A stretch of DNA of 64,000 nt from Vagococcus zengguangii (GCF_005145005.1 NZ_CP039712.1:1085001-1149000); one strand, 5' to 3'; positions 33,562 to 43,029 are shown, counted from the stretch's first letter. Program-made: numbers and translations. Notes: generated from the sequence alone by a model not told the origin.

Positions 33562-35896
33562 AATCTTTGTCATCTTGGTTTGAACCATCAGCTTTCGCTG
33601 CATCAGCAGGTTTCTCTTCTGAACTTGGTTGTGTTTCAGCAGGTTTCTCAGTTGAAGGAGCAGGCTCTTCCGAACTAGCGGGTGGTTGCTCTGAACTTTG
33701 AGGCTTTTCTTCAGAACTATCAGGTTTTTCTTCTGATTCTATAGAGCTTTCTGGTTTCTCTTCAGAAGATTTAGAGGAGTCTTTCTCAGACTCAGAGCTT
33801 TTCTCTTCTGATTCTACAGAGCTCTCAGGCTTTTCTTTAGAACTACTTGGGGTATAGCTTGGTTCGCTACTATATGAAGGGGTAGTTGGTTGTGTCCAAG
33901 TGTATCCTTTGACAAATAACTCACTACCATATTTCACGACGCTGTCAGGCATATCCCAATCAGATGATTGAACATTGTTCATTAAGTAAGACATCATATT
34001 ACGATAAATCGCCATTGCAATCCCTTGTTCAGACTCTGGAATCGCTTGGAAGAAGTCTTCATAACCAATCCAAACTGCTATCACATATTCTTTCGTATAG
34101 CCAACAAAACTAATATTTGGAACGCCATCACCTTTGATTTTATCTTCATCGGCTTCATCATAGTTAGATGTCCCTGTTTTACCAGCTTGATAAATACCGT
34201 AAATTTGAGCGTTACGACCAGTTCCTCGGTTGATAACATCTTTTAACATGTCAGTAATCATATAAGACGTTGAGTCTTTCATGACGCGTGTCCCTTTATC
34301 TTCGTACATTTCTTCTGATCCATCATTAAAGACGATTCGGTTAACATAACTTGGTTGGTAATACTTACCACCATTGGCAAATGCCGCGTATGCTGCAGCC
34401 ATTTTTAATGAACTGATTTCTTGATGAATTGCACTGGAATCAACAACGCCAATATTTTCGTTATAAATGTTTAGTTTCTTTTGGAACTTTGTCACATTAT
34501 CAAAGCCAACTTCACGGATTGTTTTAGCTGCTGGAACGTTACGTGAGTCTATTAAAGCTTCACGCATTGTAAGAGCGCCACGATAACGATTATCATAGTT
34601 CATTAGATCAATATCTGTCCCTGGATATTGATACGGTTCATCAACGATTATCTTGCCAGTTGAATAATTTAAATATTCAATTGCAGGTGCATAGTCATTT
34701 AACGGCTTCATAGCGGAAGCAAAATCACGGGCATCACTAGTGGCTAAGTTTTGTGTTAACTGAGCATCTTCTGGTGCTTTACGATTTCCAATTTGGCTAA
34801 CGATGTTACCGTTATTAGGATCAAGTACTGTAATTGCTACTTGTAAATCATCGTTTGTAAAGTCAATGTATTCATTTGTATTGACTATATTATATAGCTG
34901 TTCTTGTGCCTCTAAATCAATATTTGTATAGACATCTAGACCTTCAGAGTATATGTCGCGATCGGTTTTTTGTTTCACCTCTTTAATCACTTCACTCACA
35001 TAGTTGTCAACGATTTGTTGTTCTTTTGAGTTGTCACTGTGCTTAATTAAATCTTTATCGATGGGTTCATCTACAGCTTTTTGGTAATCTTTTTTTGAAA
35101 TGACTTTGTCTTCATACATCTGTTGCAATACTAAGTCACGTCTTCTTTTAGCACCTTCAGGGTTAATATATGGATCATATTCTGATGGTGCTTGAGGCAG
35201 ACCTGCAAAAAGAGCTGTTTGAGCAAGTGATAATTCATCTAGAGATTTGTCATAGTAATATTTGGCAGCAGTTTTCATGCCGTAAACACCGTTTGACATA
35301 TAAACTTTATTTATATAGTAGGTAATGATTTGGTCTTTTGACTTTTCACGTTCTAAACGAACAGACATCCAGGCTTCTTGGGCTTTTCTTTCGACTGTCT
35401 GGTTGGCTGCTGAAGTGTCAAAGAACGATAGCTTAATCAATTGCTGAGTTAACGTACTTCCACCTTGTAGACCGGAACTAGATCCAGTAATATTGGAAAG
35501 TAATGCACCAAAAATACGAATAGGGTCGACGCCAATATGCTTTTCAAATCGTTTGTCTTCAATTGAAATAATCGCATTCTTTAATTCAATGGGAATATTT
35601 TCACTAGAAGCGACTTCTCGCTTCATGGAGCCAAGTGTATAAAAGACTTCGTTATTAATGTCATATAAATCAGATGACTTGATACCTTCCAATTTTTTTT
35701 CATCTAAAATAGGGGCCTGTCGTGCGTAATTGACAAACAATGCCATACCTGTAAGACCGGCTAAAAAACCGATTAATCCCAGTATACCGATCATTTTTAA
35801 TAGTGTTCGTTTAAGAGCAGTCGGCTTATTTTTTTGAGGACCTTTAGTTTGTTTGTGATAAGTCGAGGTTCTACTAACTTGTTGATTGTTTTCCAT
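33560..35896 (-). CDS. pbp1A: Class A penicillin-binding protein 1A
   Basis: This 778-residue bifunctional peptidoglycan synthase has a short basic cytoplasmic tail, one membrane anchor (about 31-55), a GT51 glycosyltransferase domain (Glu113 in SIEDKRFEKH, GGSTLTQQLIK) and a transpeptidase domain. The active-site Ser394 is in SAMK, followed by SRN at 451-453 and KTGTS at 573-577. From about residue 675 to the end runs a serine/glutamate/proline/lysine tail with repeats such as SSEEKPESS, absent from the catalytic fold. It shares TAATG with the upstream recU and is translated after it, the conserved recU-pbp1A pair. Confidence 0.95.
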   Translation of the reverse strand: MENNQQVSRTSTYHKQTKGPQKNKPTALKRTLLKMIGILGLIGFLAGLTGMALFVNYARQAPILDEKKLEGIKSSDLYDINNEVFYTLGSMKREVASSENIPIELKNAIISIEDKRFEKHIGVDPIRIFGALLSNITGSSSGLQGGSTLTQQLIKLSFFDTSAANQTVERKAQEAWMSVRLEREKSKDQIITYYINKVYMSNGVYGMKTAAKYYYDKSLDELSLAQTALFAGLPQAPSEYDPYINPEGAKRRRDLVLQQMYEDKVISKKDYQKAVDEPIDKDLIKHSDNSKEQQIVDNYVSEVIKEVKQKTDRDIYSEGLDVYTNIDLEAQEQLYNIVNTNEYIDFTNDDLQVAITVLDPNNGNIVSQIGNRKAPEDAQLTQNLATSDARDFASAMKPLNDYAPAIEYLNYSTGKIIVDEPYQYPGTDIDLMNYDNRYRGALTMREALIDSRNVPAAKTIREVGFDNVTKFQKKLNIYNENIGVVDSSAIHQEISSLKMAAAYAAFANGGKYYQPSYVNRIVFNDGSEEMYEDKGTRVMKDSTSYMITDMLKDVINRGTGRNAQIYGIYQAGKTGTSNYDEADEDKIKGDGVPNISFVGYTKEYVIAVWIGYEDFFQAIPESEQGIAMAIYRNMMSYLMNNVQSSDWDMPDSVVKYGSELFVKGYTWTQPTTPSYSSEPSYTPSSSKEKPESSVESEEKSSESEKDSSKSSEEKPESSIESEEKPDSSEEKPQSSEQPPASSEEPAPSTEKPAETQPSSEEKPADAAKADGSNQDDKD

Positions 35897-36507
35897 TATA
35901 ATCTCCTATCTAACATCTTATCAATAATTTCTAAGTAGGCGATACGTGGTGAAATTCTAATAGGGACTAGCGCCACGTGCTCTTGGAAATAACTGTAAGG
36001 AATAGATTTTTTTCCAGTTTCTTTTTGGTTCCACCAGACCAATAAATCTTGTGCTTCTAGTAGGTAACACTCTTTTAGTGTGCTAAAATAAACTAGAAGG
36101 AAGACTAACCCTTGTTGTGACAGACATTGTTGCATGTGCTCAATCTGATGTTGGTGGATATTTGACAGAGGAAAGGATGTTTTATTACGTGTTTCCTTTG
36201 CTTCGAAATCTAAGTATCTACCTTGATAGACACCGTTGTAGTCAGTTGTTGAAGCTTGTTTGAAGTAAGCTTCTTTGATTGTAGCAGCACTACGTTTTGG
36301 ATAATCGACTTTTACAATTTGAACAGGTGTGGGTTTTTTATGAATGACGGCAATACCTTTTGCTAAGTAATAGTCGTTACTTTCATTAATCATCTGTTCA
36401 AAGGTCATGCCACGATTAGCAAAGCTTTGTGTTTTTGGTAAGACTTTCTTATTCTGGGGGGCTTTAACTGATTGATAGCGTTGCCCATTAGGATAGTTCA
36501 AAGCCAT
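35896..36507 (-). CDS. recU: Holliday junction resolvase RecU
   Basis: This 203-residue nuclease resolves recombination intermediates and helps chromosome segregation. The N-terminal NYPNGQRYQ region, then NRGMTFEQMINESNDYY and the catalytic core DYNGVYQGRYLDFEAKETRNKTSF-type segment (Asp, Glu and Lys residues) are family features. I start at ATG 36507, about 8 nt after TAGGAG. A GTG three codons earlier abuts that site. Its stop overlaps the pbp1A start by one base. Confidence 0.94.
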   Translation of the reverse strand: MALNYPNGQRYQSVKAPQNKKVLPKTQSFANRGMTFEQMINESNDYYLAKGIAVIHKKPTPVQIVKVDYPKRSAATIKEAYFKQASTTDYNGVYQGRYLDFEAKETRNKTSFPLSNIHQHQIEHMQQCLSQQGLVFLLVYFSTLKECYLLEAQDLLVWWNQKETGKKSIPYSYFQEHVALVPIRISPRIAYLEIIDKMLDRRL

Positions 36508-36565
36508 GTTTATCACACTCCTAGAAGTATTATAACAAAAAAAGTTTTAGAAAGGAAAGAATGAC

Positions 36566-37111
36566 GTGACAAACCTTAAGACTTTATATGTATCGGGCTA
36601 CCGAACGTTTGAATTAGGTATATTTAAAGATAAAGACCCTAAAATAGCTATTATAAAAAAAGCTTTAAAGAAACAACTTATAATGTATTGTGAAAGTGGT
36701 TTGGAATGGGTAATCGTCAGTGGTAATTTAGGTTGCGAATTTTGGGCAACTGAAGTAGTAGGGGAACTTAAAACTGAAGGTTATGATCTCAAACTAGGAC
36801 TTATCACGCCATATACTGATTTTGAAAAAAAATGGAATGAAGCTAATCAACATAAATTCATGCAGATGTCACAGTTAGCTGATTACCAGAATAGTGTTTC
36901 TCATGAGCCCTATCAACATCCTAGTCAATTAAAAAATCATAGTCGTTTTATTCTAGATCATACCGACGCGACACTTTTGGTTTATGATCGTGATTATCCG
37001 GGTAAAAGTGAGTTCTTTTTGAAAGAAATAGAACGTTTTATTAATAACAATGAGTATCTAATTGATTTAATTGATATGTTTTCACTACAAGATGCCGCAG
37101 AAAGTGAATAA
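36566..37111 (+). CDS. ypsA: DUF1273 family protein YpsA (SLOG superfamily)
   Basis: This 181-residue protein belongs to the YpsA/DUF1273 family, a Rossmann-like SLOG fold predicted to bind a nucleotide-derived ligand. Visible features are VSGYRTFELGIF, VSGNLGCEFWATEV and the late YDRDYPGKSEFF. In Bacillus and Staphylococcus, YpsA sits beside gpsB and affects cell division, as here. It starts with GTG, since the only nearby ATG is out of frame, with AAAGGAAAG upstream. It is divergent from recU. Confidence 0.9.
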   Translation: MTNLKTLYVSGYRTFELGIFKDKDPKIAIIKKALKKQLIMYCESGLEWVIVSGNLGCEFWATEVVGELKTEGYDLKLGLITPYTDFEKKWNEANQHKFMQMSQLADYQNSVSHEPYQHPSQLKNHSRFILDHTDATLLVYDRDYPGKSEFFLKEIERFINNNEYLIDLIDMFSLQDAAESE

Positions 37112-37115
37112 TTGT

Positions 37116-37144
37116 TTGATTTTCTCGTGTATTTTCGATACAAT
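37116..37144 (+). promoter_or_regulatory. Promoter of gpsB
   Basis: TTGATT (37116-37121) and TACAAT (37139-37144) are 17 bp apart, just after the ypsA stop. Confidence 0.6.
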
Positions 37145-37213
37145 GAGTAAAGAAAGATTACATGAGAACTACTTATTAAGTTAGACATAAAGAAATAAAT
37201 GGGGTGCCTATCA

Positions 37214-37645
37214 ATGGGAAATTATCATTTAACTGCTAAAGACATTTTACAAAAAGAATTTAAACAAAAAATGCGCGGCTATGATCCAATCGAAGTCGAC
37301 GAGTATTTGGATAGTATTATTAAAGATTACGAGCAATATAATCGTGAACTTCTAGAGTTGCGTGAAGAAAACGAACGCCTAGTGGCAAAAGTTGATCAAT
37401 TAACACGTAGTACAGAAACACTATCACGCATTCGTCAAGATGCGCCAAAACAAACCACTACAGTCACTAACTTTGATATCATTAAACGTTTATCAAATTT
37501 AGAAAAAGAAGTGTTTGGTAAAAAATTAGCTGAAAAAGAAGTACCACAAGTACAAGTAACGGAAGATGTTAAAGAAACAAATGTACAAACGACACCGTTA
37601 ACTTCTTCAGTACAAGAAGATTTAGAACAAACTAAACAATTTTAA
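37214..37645 (+). CDS. gpsB: Cell division protein GpsB
   Basis: This 143-residue DivIVA-like protein coordinates septal and peripheral wall synthesis and binds class A PBPs. The membrane-binding N-terminus HLTAKDILQKEFKQKMRGYD and the EVDEYLDSIIKDYEQY helix are diagnostic. A coiled coil follows, then a short C-terminal trimerisation segment (DIIKRLSNLEKEVFG). The tail after that is variable. I choose ATG 37214 with GGGGTG upstream; the ATG at 37199 would add five non-conserved residues. Its presence near pbp1A fits their known interaction. Confidence 0.95.
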   Translation: MGNYHLTAKDILQKEFKQKMRGYDPIEVDEYLDSIIKDYEQYNRELLELREENERLVAKVDQLTRSTETLSRIRQDAPKQTTTVTNFDIIKRLSNLEKEVFGKKLAEKEVPQVQVTEDVKETNVQTTPLTSSVQEDLEQTKQF

Positions 37646-37660
37646 TTGTTAGGTTTTACT

Positions 37661-38042
37661 TGTAGTTTTCGGGTAATTACAGCAATCTTTTGATTGTTGA
37701 GGAAAGTCCATGCTCTCACAAGCTGCGATGCTTGTAGTGTTCGTGCTTAGCGAAAAAATAAGCTAAGGGACTCATTTATTGAGTTACGGCAACTAAAAAA
37801 GCTAAGGTCTTTGGACTATGCTTGAGTAAGTTTGAAAGTGCCACAGTGACGAAGTGTTTGGAGAAATTCAAACAGTGGAACGGGTAAACCCCTCGAGAGA
37901 GCAACCCAAATTATGGTCGGGGCATTCTTTTCACGGAATTGAACGTAGAAAGGGAACAAAGTAATCTTTGTAGACAGATTATTACCGTTGGTTTTTCGTT
38001 CCTGGGAAAACCAATACAGAACATGGCTTATAGAAAACTACA
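37661..38042 (+). ncRNA. rnpB: RNase P RNA, bacterial type B
   Basis: The catalytic RNA of RNase P, which removes tRNA 5' leaders. The hallmark GAGGAAAGTCCATGCTC lies near the 5' end, GTGCCACAGTGACGAAGT and AACGGGTAAACCCCTCGAG in the middle, and ACAGAACATGGCTTATAG near the 3' end. I set the ends by helix P1: TGTAGTTTTC at 37661-37670 pairs perfectly with GAAAACTACA at 38033-38042. The overall similarity in layout to B. subtilis rnpB marks it as type B. It follows gpsB directly, the usual Bacilli position; its promoter must lie within or just after the gpsB 3' end. Confidence 0.95.
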
Positions 38043-38057
38043 TTAAACAGGATGAGG

Positions 38058-38091
38058 AGCTTTCCGTTGGTTTCAATGGAAAGCTTTTTTT
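38058..38091 (+). terminator. Terminator after rnpB
   Basis: AGCTTTCCGTTG and CAATGGAAAGCT form a 12-bp stem with one G-U pair, a GTTT loop and a T7 run. Confidence 0.88.
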
Positions 38092-38133
38092 AACATTAAT
38101 CAAGACTATTATTTTTTAGGAGTGTAACATACA

Positions 38134-39297
38134 ATGAAACAATTTAAATTAATGGCGACAGCCGCAAGCGGAATTGAAGCTTTAGTTGGCCAAGAATTGC
38201 GTGATTTAGGGATTGACTGTGAAATCGAAAATGGACGCGCAATTTTTTACGGTGATATTGAAACTATCGCAACTGCTAACTTATGGTTAAGAACAGCTGA
38301 CCGTGTCAAAATTATCGTAGCTGAATTCGAGGCAACTACTTTTGAACAATTATTTGACAAAACCAACGCCATTGCTTGGGAAGAGTTACTTCCAATGGAC
38401 GCTAATTTCCCAGTTGCAGGTAAATCAATTAAATCTAAGCTATTCAGTGTATCTGATTGCCAAGCCATTACGAAAAAAGCGATAGTAAAACGTCTAAGCG
38501 ATTACTACAGCCGATATGGCCGTTTACCTGAGACAGGCGCACTTTATCAATTAGAAGTTGCGTTATTAAAAGACAAAGTAACGATTACCTTAGATACTAC
38601 TGGTCCAAGTTTATTTAAACGTGGTTACCGTATCGACAAAGGTGGAGCGCCATTAAAAGAAAATATGGCAGCTGCCTTAATCAAATTATCAAAATGGCGT
38701 AAAGACCGTCCGTTCTATGATCCAGTATGTGGTTCAGGGACTATTTGTATTGAAGCGGCTTTAATCGGTCATAACATTGCCCCAGGTTTCAATCGTGACT
38801 TTGCGTGTGAAGAATGGGCATGGGTGGATCCTGCAATTTTTGATAAAGTTCGTGACGAAGCTGAATCAAAAGCGGATTACGATATTGAATTAGATATCTT
38901 AGGTTGTGATATTGATGGCCGCATGGTGGCGTTAGCCAAGAAAAATGCTGAAGAAGCTGGCCTATCAGATTCTATTACCTTTAAACAAATGCAATTAAGC
39001 GACTTTACGACGGATAAAGATTATGGCGTAATCATCGCTAACCCGCCTTATGGTGAACGTTTAGGTGAAGAAGAGTCAGTTCGTAAATTATACAAACAAA
39101 TGGGAGAGGTTTACCGTCCATTAGATACTTGGAGTAAATACATTTTAACAAGTGACTTAGAATTCGAGAAATTCTATGGTGAAAAAGCAACGAAAAAACG
39201 TAAATTATATAATGGGGCGATTCGTACCGACTTATTCCAATATTGGGGTAAACGCCCACCAAGACAACCAAGACCTGAAACAACCGAAGCAAATTAA
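38134..39297 (+). CDS. THUMP-domain RNA methyltransferase (RlmL/YpsC family)
   Basis: This 387-residue SAM-dependent methyltransferase combines an N-terminal THUMP RNA-binding domain (about 1-160) with a Rossmann methyltransferase domain. The SAM motif region YDPVCGSGTICIEAAL and the catalytic NPPYGERLGEE identify an N2-guanine methyltransferase of the RlmL/RlmK-N-half type, called YpsC in B. subtilis. The target is probably 23S rRNA G2445 by analogy. It lies after rnpB, the conserved gpsB-rnpB-ypsC order. Confidence 0.9.
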   Translation: MKQFKLMATAASGIEALVGQELRDLGIDCEIENGRAIFYGDIETIATANLWLRTADRVKIIVAEFEATTFEQLFDKTNAIAWEELLPMDANFPVAGKSIKSKLFSVSDCQAITKKAIVKRLSDYYSRYGRLPETGALYQLEVALLKDKVTITLDTTGPSLFKRGYRIDKGGAPLKENMAAALIKLSKWRKDRPFYDPVCGSGTICIEAALIGHNIAPGFNRDFACEEWAWVDPAIFDKVRDEAESKADYDIELDILGCDIDGRMVALAKKNAEEAGLSDSITFKQMQLSDFTTDKDYGVIIANPPYGERLGEEESVRKLYKQMGEVYRPLDTWSKYILTSDLEFEKFYGEKATKKRKLYNGAIRTDLFQYWGKRPPRQPRPETTEAN

Positions 39298-39322
39298 TTT
39301 TGTAAAGAAAGAAGTGGCGTAA

Positions 39323-40834
39323 ATGGGGTATACTGAGCAAGATTTATTGGAACATTTAAAAGAAATTTCTTTATTAAACGAAACGATGGGATTAGCGCAT
39401 TGGGATATGACCACTGGCATGCCCGACAAAGCGAATGAACAACGTGGTGAGATGATCGCTTATTTAAGTGGTTTGTCTTATGAGTTAAATTTTGGCGAAA
39501 AAATGACTAATTTAATGACATACTTCGAAGATAAAACGTCAGAATTAAGCGAATTAGGTCAAAGTGCGTATGAAGTAGCTAAACGTGCCTTTGATTTGAA
39601 CTACAAAATCGACAAAGAAAGCTTCCTAGGTTTTCAAAAAACCTTAACAAGTGCCCACGCTGATTGGGTAACATCACGTGAAACAAAAGACTTTAATGAT
39701 TTTAAAGATTCGTTGACACGTTTAATTGACTATACGAAACAATTTATTCCTTTGTGGAAAAAAGATGAAGCGACACCTTATGATGTTTTGCTAAATCAAT
39801 ATGAGCCAGGGATGACGGTTGAAAAATTGGATGAAGTCTTTGCAACGGTTCGTAAAGGAATCATGGAGATTAGAGCTAAAATCGAAGCAGAAGGCAAGAC
39901 ACCACAAACAAACTTTTTATATCGTCATGTGTCAAAAGCTGAACAACGTGAGTTTGCTGAAAAAGTTATTGCTGATCTAGGTTATGACTTATCTCGTGGT
40001 CGTTTAGATGATACGATTCATCCATATGAGTTAACGCTAAATCAAAACGATGTCAGAATTACCACTCGTTGGGCAGAGGAAGACTTCCAAATGGCAATAT
40101 TAGGAACGATTCATGAAGCTGGACATGGTTTATATGAACAAAATATTAATCCTGAGTTTGCTTACACGCCACTAGCAAATGGGGCATCAATGGGGATTCA
40201 CGAATCACAGTCATTGTTTAATGAGTTAGTGATGGCTGGTAGTCAAAATTTCTGGAAACGTCAATATCCAGTATTGCAAGAAATTACGGGTGACACGTTT
40301 AAAGATATCGAATTTGAAACATTCTATCGTGGGCTAAAACAAACACGTGCAAGTCTAATTAGAATTGAGGCGGATTCTTTAACGTATCCACTTCATATCA
40401 TTATCCGTTACGAAATCGAAAAAATGATTTTCAATGATGGGGTAGCAATCGAGGACTTGCCAAAAATCTGGAATGATAAATATGAAGAGTATTTAGGGAT
40501 TCGTCCTGAAAACGACTTAGAGGGTATCTTACAAGATTCTCATTGGTCAGGAGGAAGCTTTGGATACTTCCCATCATATGCACTGGGTTATATGTACGCG
40601 GCCCAATTAGAGCATGCAATGAATAAAGACTTAGATGTTCAAGCTATTTTAGCAAGTGATGATTACTCAGCGATTATTGAATGGAATAAACACCATATTC
40701 ATCAATATGGTGCAAGTAAAAAACCAAACTGGTTGATCGAGCAAGCAACAGGGGAAAGTCTAAATCCTACCTATTTAATTGAGTTCCTTAAAAACATGTA
40801 TTATGCTGCGTATCAAATCACAGATAATAACTAG
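39323..40834 (+). CDS. M32 family metallocarboxypeptidase
   Basis: This 503-residue zinc carboxypeptidase (Taq type, cytoplasmic) trims peptide C-termini. The HEAGH zinc motif in GTIHEAGHGLYEQ, the DTTPH-equivalent upstream region RGRLDDTIHPYE, and the downstream glutamate in GIHESQSLFNE are all present. The length matches the family. It begins 25 bp after the methyltransferase gene, so they may share a transcript, and a terminator follows the stop at once. Confidence 0.93.
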   Translation: MGYTEQDLLEHLKEISLLNETMGLAHWDMTTGMPDKANEQRGEMIAYLSGLSYELNFGEKMTNLMTYFEDKTSELSELGQSAYEVAKRAFDLNYKIDKESFLGFQKTLTSAHADWVTSRETKDFNDFKDSLTRLIDYTKQFIPLWKKDEATPYDVLLNQYEPGMTVEKLDEVFATVRKGIMEIRAKIEAEGKTPQTNFLYRHVSKAEQREFAEKVIADLGYDLSRGRLDDTIHPYELTLNQNDVRITTRWAEEDFQMAILGTIHEAGHGLYEQNINPEFAYTPLANGASMGIHESQSLFNELVMAGSQNFWKRQYPVLQEITGDTFKDIEFETFYRGLKQTRASLIRIEADSLTYPLHIIIRYEIEKMIFNDGVAIEDLPKIWNDKYEEYLGIRPENDLEGILQDSHWSGGSFGYFPSYALGYMYAAQLEHAMNKDLDVQAILASDDYSAIIEWNKHHIHQYGASKKPNWLIEQATGESLNPTYLIEFLKNMYYAAYQITDNN

Positions 40835-40864
40835 AAAAGAGATGACTTCGGTCATCTCTTTTTT
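40835..40864 (+). terminator. Terminator after the M32 peptidase gene
   Basis: AAAAGAGATGAC and GTCATCTCTTTT form a 12-bp stem capped by a stable TTCG tetraloop with a T run. Confidence 0.93.
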
Positions 40865-40910
40865 GTTTTGTCTCTAAGTTAAGAAGAAAATGAATCATTA
40901 TAAAACGATA

Positions 40911-40938
40911 TTGCATGAGAAGATAATGAGAATACAAT
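40911..40938 (+). promoter_or_regulatory. Promoter of the YfcC-family transporter
   Basis: TTGCAT (40911-40916) and TACAAT (40933-40938) are 16 bp apart. A leader of about 75 nt follows. Confidence 0.5.
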
Positions 40939-41017
40939 AAAATCAGTCACAGTCTTAGTTATCTGATTTTAAGGGAGTGATATAATAATGAATATTTAAA
41001 CATAAAGGAGTGAGATT

Positions 41018-42544
41018 ATGTCTCAAAAAGTAAAGAAAAGAGAATTTCCAACGGCGTATACTGTTATTATTATTGTGTTATTATTAGTTCAAATGCTTAC
41101 GTTTTTTATTCCTTCAGGTAAATATAGTACCTTATCTTATGATGAGAACACTCAGACGTTTATGGTTATTGACGCTAATGAGCAACAGGTTCCTGAACCA
41201 GCTACTCAAGCTACATTAGATAAATATGGTATCACTATCCAATTAGATAAATTTACAGATGGTACTATTTATAAGCCTGTAGCCATCCCAAATTCTTACC
41301 AAGAAATTGAGAAAGAAAAACGAGGGTTAACAGGAACTATCAGACAATTCTTAGAATCTCAAATTAACGGGATAATTGATAGTATAGATATTATCGTCTT
41401 TATTCTGATATTGGGTGGTGTTATAGGGATTGTCAACGCAACAGGCGCAATGGATGCTGGAATGATGCGATTGGCTGAAAAAATGAATGGTAAACAAAAA
41501 TGGTTAATTGTGATTATTACCACATTAGTCGCTTTAGGGGGTACAACATTTGGATTGGCTGAAGAAACGGTAGCTTTTTATCCTATTTTAGTCCCTATTT
41601 TTTTATTAGCAGGTTACGATACAATCACAGCGGTGGCGACTATTTATTTAGGAAGTGCGGTTGGTTCTATGATCTCAACAACCAATCCATTTTCAACAGT
41701 TATCGCATCAAACTCAGCGGGTATTAATTTTAGTGAAGGTATGGGATTGCGTGTTGTGATGTGGGTATTATGTGTAGGTGTATCAATTCTCTATACCATT
41801 CGTTATGCTGAAAAAGTTAGAAAGAATCCAGAAAAATCTATAATTGCGGATCAAATGGCAAGCCAAAAAGAAATGTTTTTAAAATCACATGAAGACGGCA
41901 GTAGCGTTGAATTTGATTTTCGTAAAAAATTAACGTTGATTATTTTTGCACTAGGTTTTGTGATTATGATATATGGTGTTCAACAATTAGGTTGGTATTT
42001 CACTGAAATTTCAATGGTATTTTTAGCGCTTGTTTATATTTTAATTTTCGTAGTAGGATTAAGTGAGAAGGAATATGTAAGTAGTTTTGTTGCGGGGGCG
42101 GGTGATTTACTAGGAGTCGCCTTAACTGTTGGGGTTGCTAGATCCGTAAGTATTGTTATGGAAACAAGCTTTGTCAGCGATACAGTGATGTACAAATTCA
42201 GTCAACTAATTTCAGGGATGAACAGTGTGTTATTCATCTGCGTGTTATATTTTGTTTATATTATCTTAGGTTTCTTTATTCAATCATCTTCAGGACTTGC
42301 GGTTCTATCAATGCCAATTATGGCACCATTGGCGGATGTTGTGGGGATTGACCGAGGTATGATTGTTAATGCGTATAACTGGGGACAAGGAATTATTGGA
42401 TTAATTGCTCCGACTGGTTTAATCTTAGTTTCTTTATCATTGGTACAAGTCGGCTTTGACAAGTGGCTTAAGTTCGTGACGAAATTATTAGTTATATTAA
42501 TTATTATGTCATTAATTGCTTTAAGTATTGGTGTCTTAATCTAA
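41018..42544 (+). CDS. YfcC family basic amino acid / C4-dicarboxylate-like transporter
   Basis: This 508-residue membrane protein has about 12 hydrophobic segments and belongs to the YfcC/DcuC superfamily. Conserved pieces are PSGKY after the first membrane segment, the GGVIGIVNATGAMDAG region, GTTFGLAEETVAFYP and STTNPFSTVIASNSAGI, and the late IQSSSGLAVLSMPIMAPLAD. Members carry dicarboxylates or, in arginine-deiminase clusters, arginine/ornithine. No catabolic gene is adjacent, so the substrate is open. The gene is monocistronic with AAAGGAG before the ATG. Confidence 0.87.
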   Translation: MSQKVKKREFPTAYTVIIIVLLLVQMLTFFIPSGKYSTLSYDENTQTFMVIDANEQQVPEPATQATLDKYGITIQLDKFTDGTIYKPVAIPNSYQEIEKEKRGLTGTIRQFLESQINGIIDSIDIIVFILILGGVIGIVNATGAMDAGMMRLAEKMNGKQKWLIVIITTLVALGGTTFGLAEETVAFYPILVPIFLLAGYDTITAVATIYLGSAVGSMISTTNPFSTVIASNSAGINFSEGMGLRVVMWVLCVGVSILYTIRYAEKVRKNPEKSIIADQMASQKEMFLKSHEDGSSVEFDFRKKLTLIIFALGFVIMIYGVQQLGWYFTEISMVFLALVYILIFVVGLSEKEYVSSFVAGAGDLLGVALTVGVARSVSIVMETSFVSDTVMYKFSQLISGMNSVLFICVLYFVYIILGFFIQSSSGLAVLSMPIMAPLADVVGIDRGMIVNAYNWGQGIIGLIAPTGLILVSLSLVQVGFDKWLKFVTKLLVILIIMSLIALSIGVLI

Positions 42545-42560
42545 ATAGTATTCGTTTAGA

Positions 42561-42599
42561 ATGTGGTTATGATATAGTAAATTCATAACCACATTTTTT
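42561..42599 (+). terminator. Terminator after the YfcC gene
   Basis: ATGTGGTTATGA and TCATAACCACAT form a perfect 12-bp stem with a 10-nt loop and a T6 run. The RBS of the next gene starts at the end of the T run. TATAGT in the loop (42573-42578), with TTCGTT 16 bp upstream, could be a promoter for that gene that starts inside the hairpin. Confidence 0.8.
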
Positions 42600-42615
42600 A
42601 GGAGGGTTCATCTTA

Positions 42616-42969
42616 ATGAAAAAACCAAGAATTTATACCATAAATTTTGCGACAGTTTATCCATTGTATGTACAAAAAGTTGAGAAAAAAGGGCGAACAG
42701 AGGCTGAATTATTACAGATAATCGAGTGGCTAACAGGCTACGATCAATCTGCGCTTATACAACAGATGGAACGTCAAGTTGACATGGAAACATTAATCGA
42801 TGAAGCACCGAGTTTTAATGCTAACAGTGCGTTAATTACTGGTGTAATCTGTGGTAAACGAGTAGAAGAAATAGAAGATAGCATGACTCAAAATATTCGC
42901 TATTTAGACAAAGTAGTCGATGAATTAGCAAAAGGCAAAAAGTTAGAAAAAATTATGCGTGAAGCCTAA
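42616..42969 (+). CDS. DUF2200 family protein
   Basis: This 117-residue soluble protein belongs to DUF2200, recognisable from YTINFATVYPLYVQKVEKKGRT, IEWLTGYDQ and the C-terminal MTQNIRYLDKVVDELAKGK. The family is small, conserved and without known function; it is not membrane-bound. The gene is flanked by terminators on both sides, with an AGGAGGG ribosome binding site at the usual distance, so it is expressed alone. Confidence 0.85.
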   Translation: MKKPRIYTINFATVYPLYVQKVEKKGRTEAELLQIIEWLTGYDQSALIQQMERQVDMETLIDEAPSFNANSALITGVICGKRVEEIEDSMTQNIRYLDKVVDELAKGKKLEKIMREA

Positions 42970-42985
42970 CATTGTCATAATATAG

Positions 42986-43027
42986 CAAAAAAGGAAGGGC
43001 CTATTTTCAATAGGTCTCTTCCTTTTT
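42986..43027. terminator. Bidirectional terminator between DUF2200 and degV genes
   Basis: AAAAAGGAAG..CCTATT and AATAGG..CTTCCTTTTT form an imperfect long stem between convergent genes. Confidence 0.85.
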
Positions 43028-43029
43028 GA

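Noticed and set aside
33600-33860. Repeat array at the 3' end of pbp1A as a CRISPR or satellite
   Set aside because: The repeats are in frame and encode a low-complexity S/E/P/K tail; there are no uniform direct repeats with spacers.
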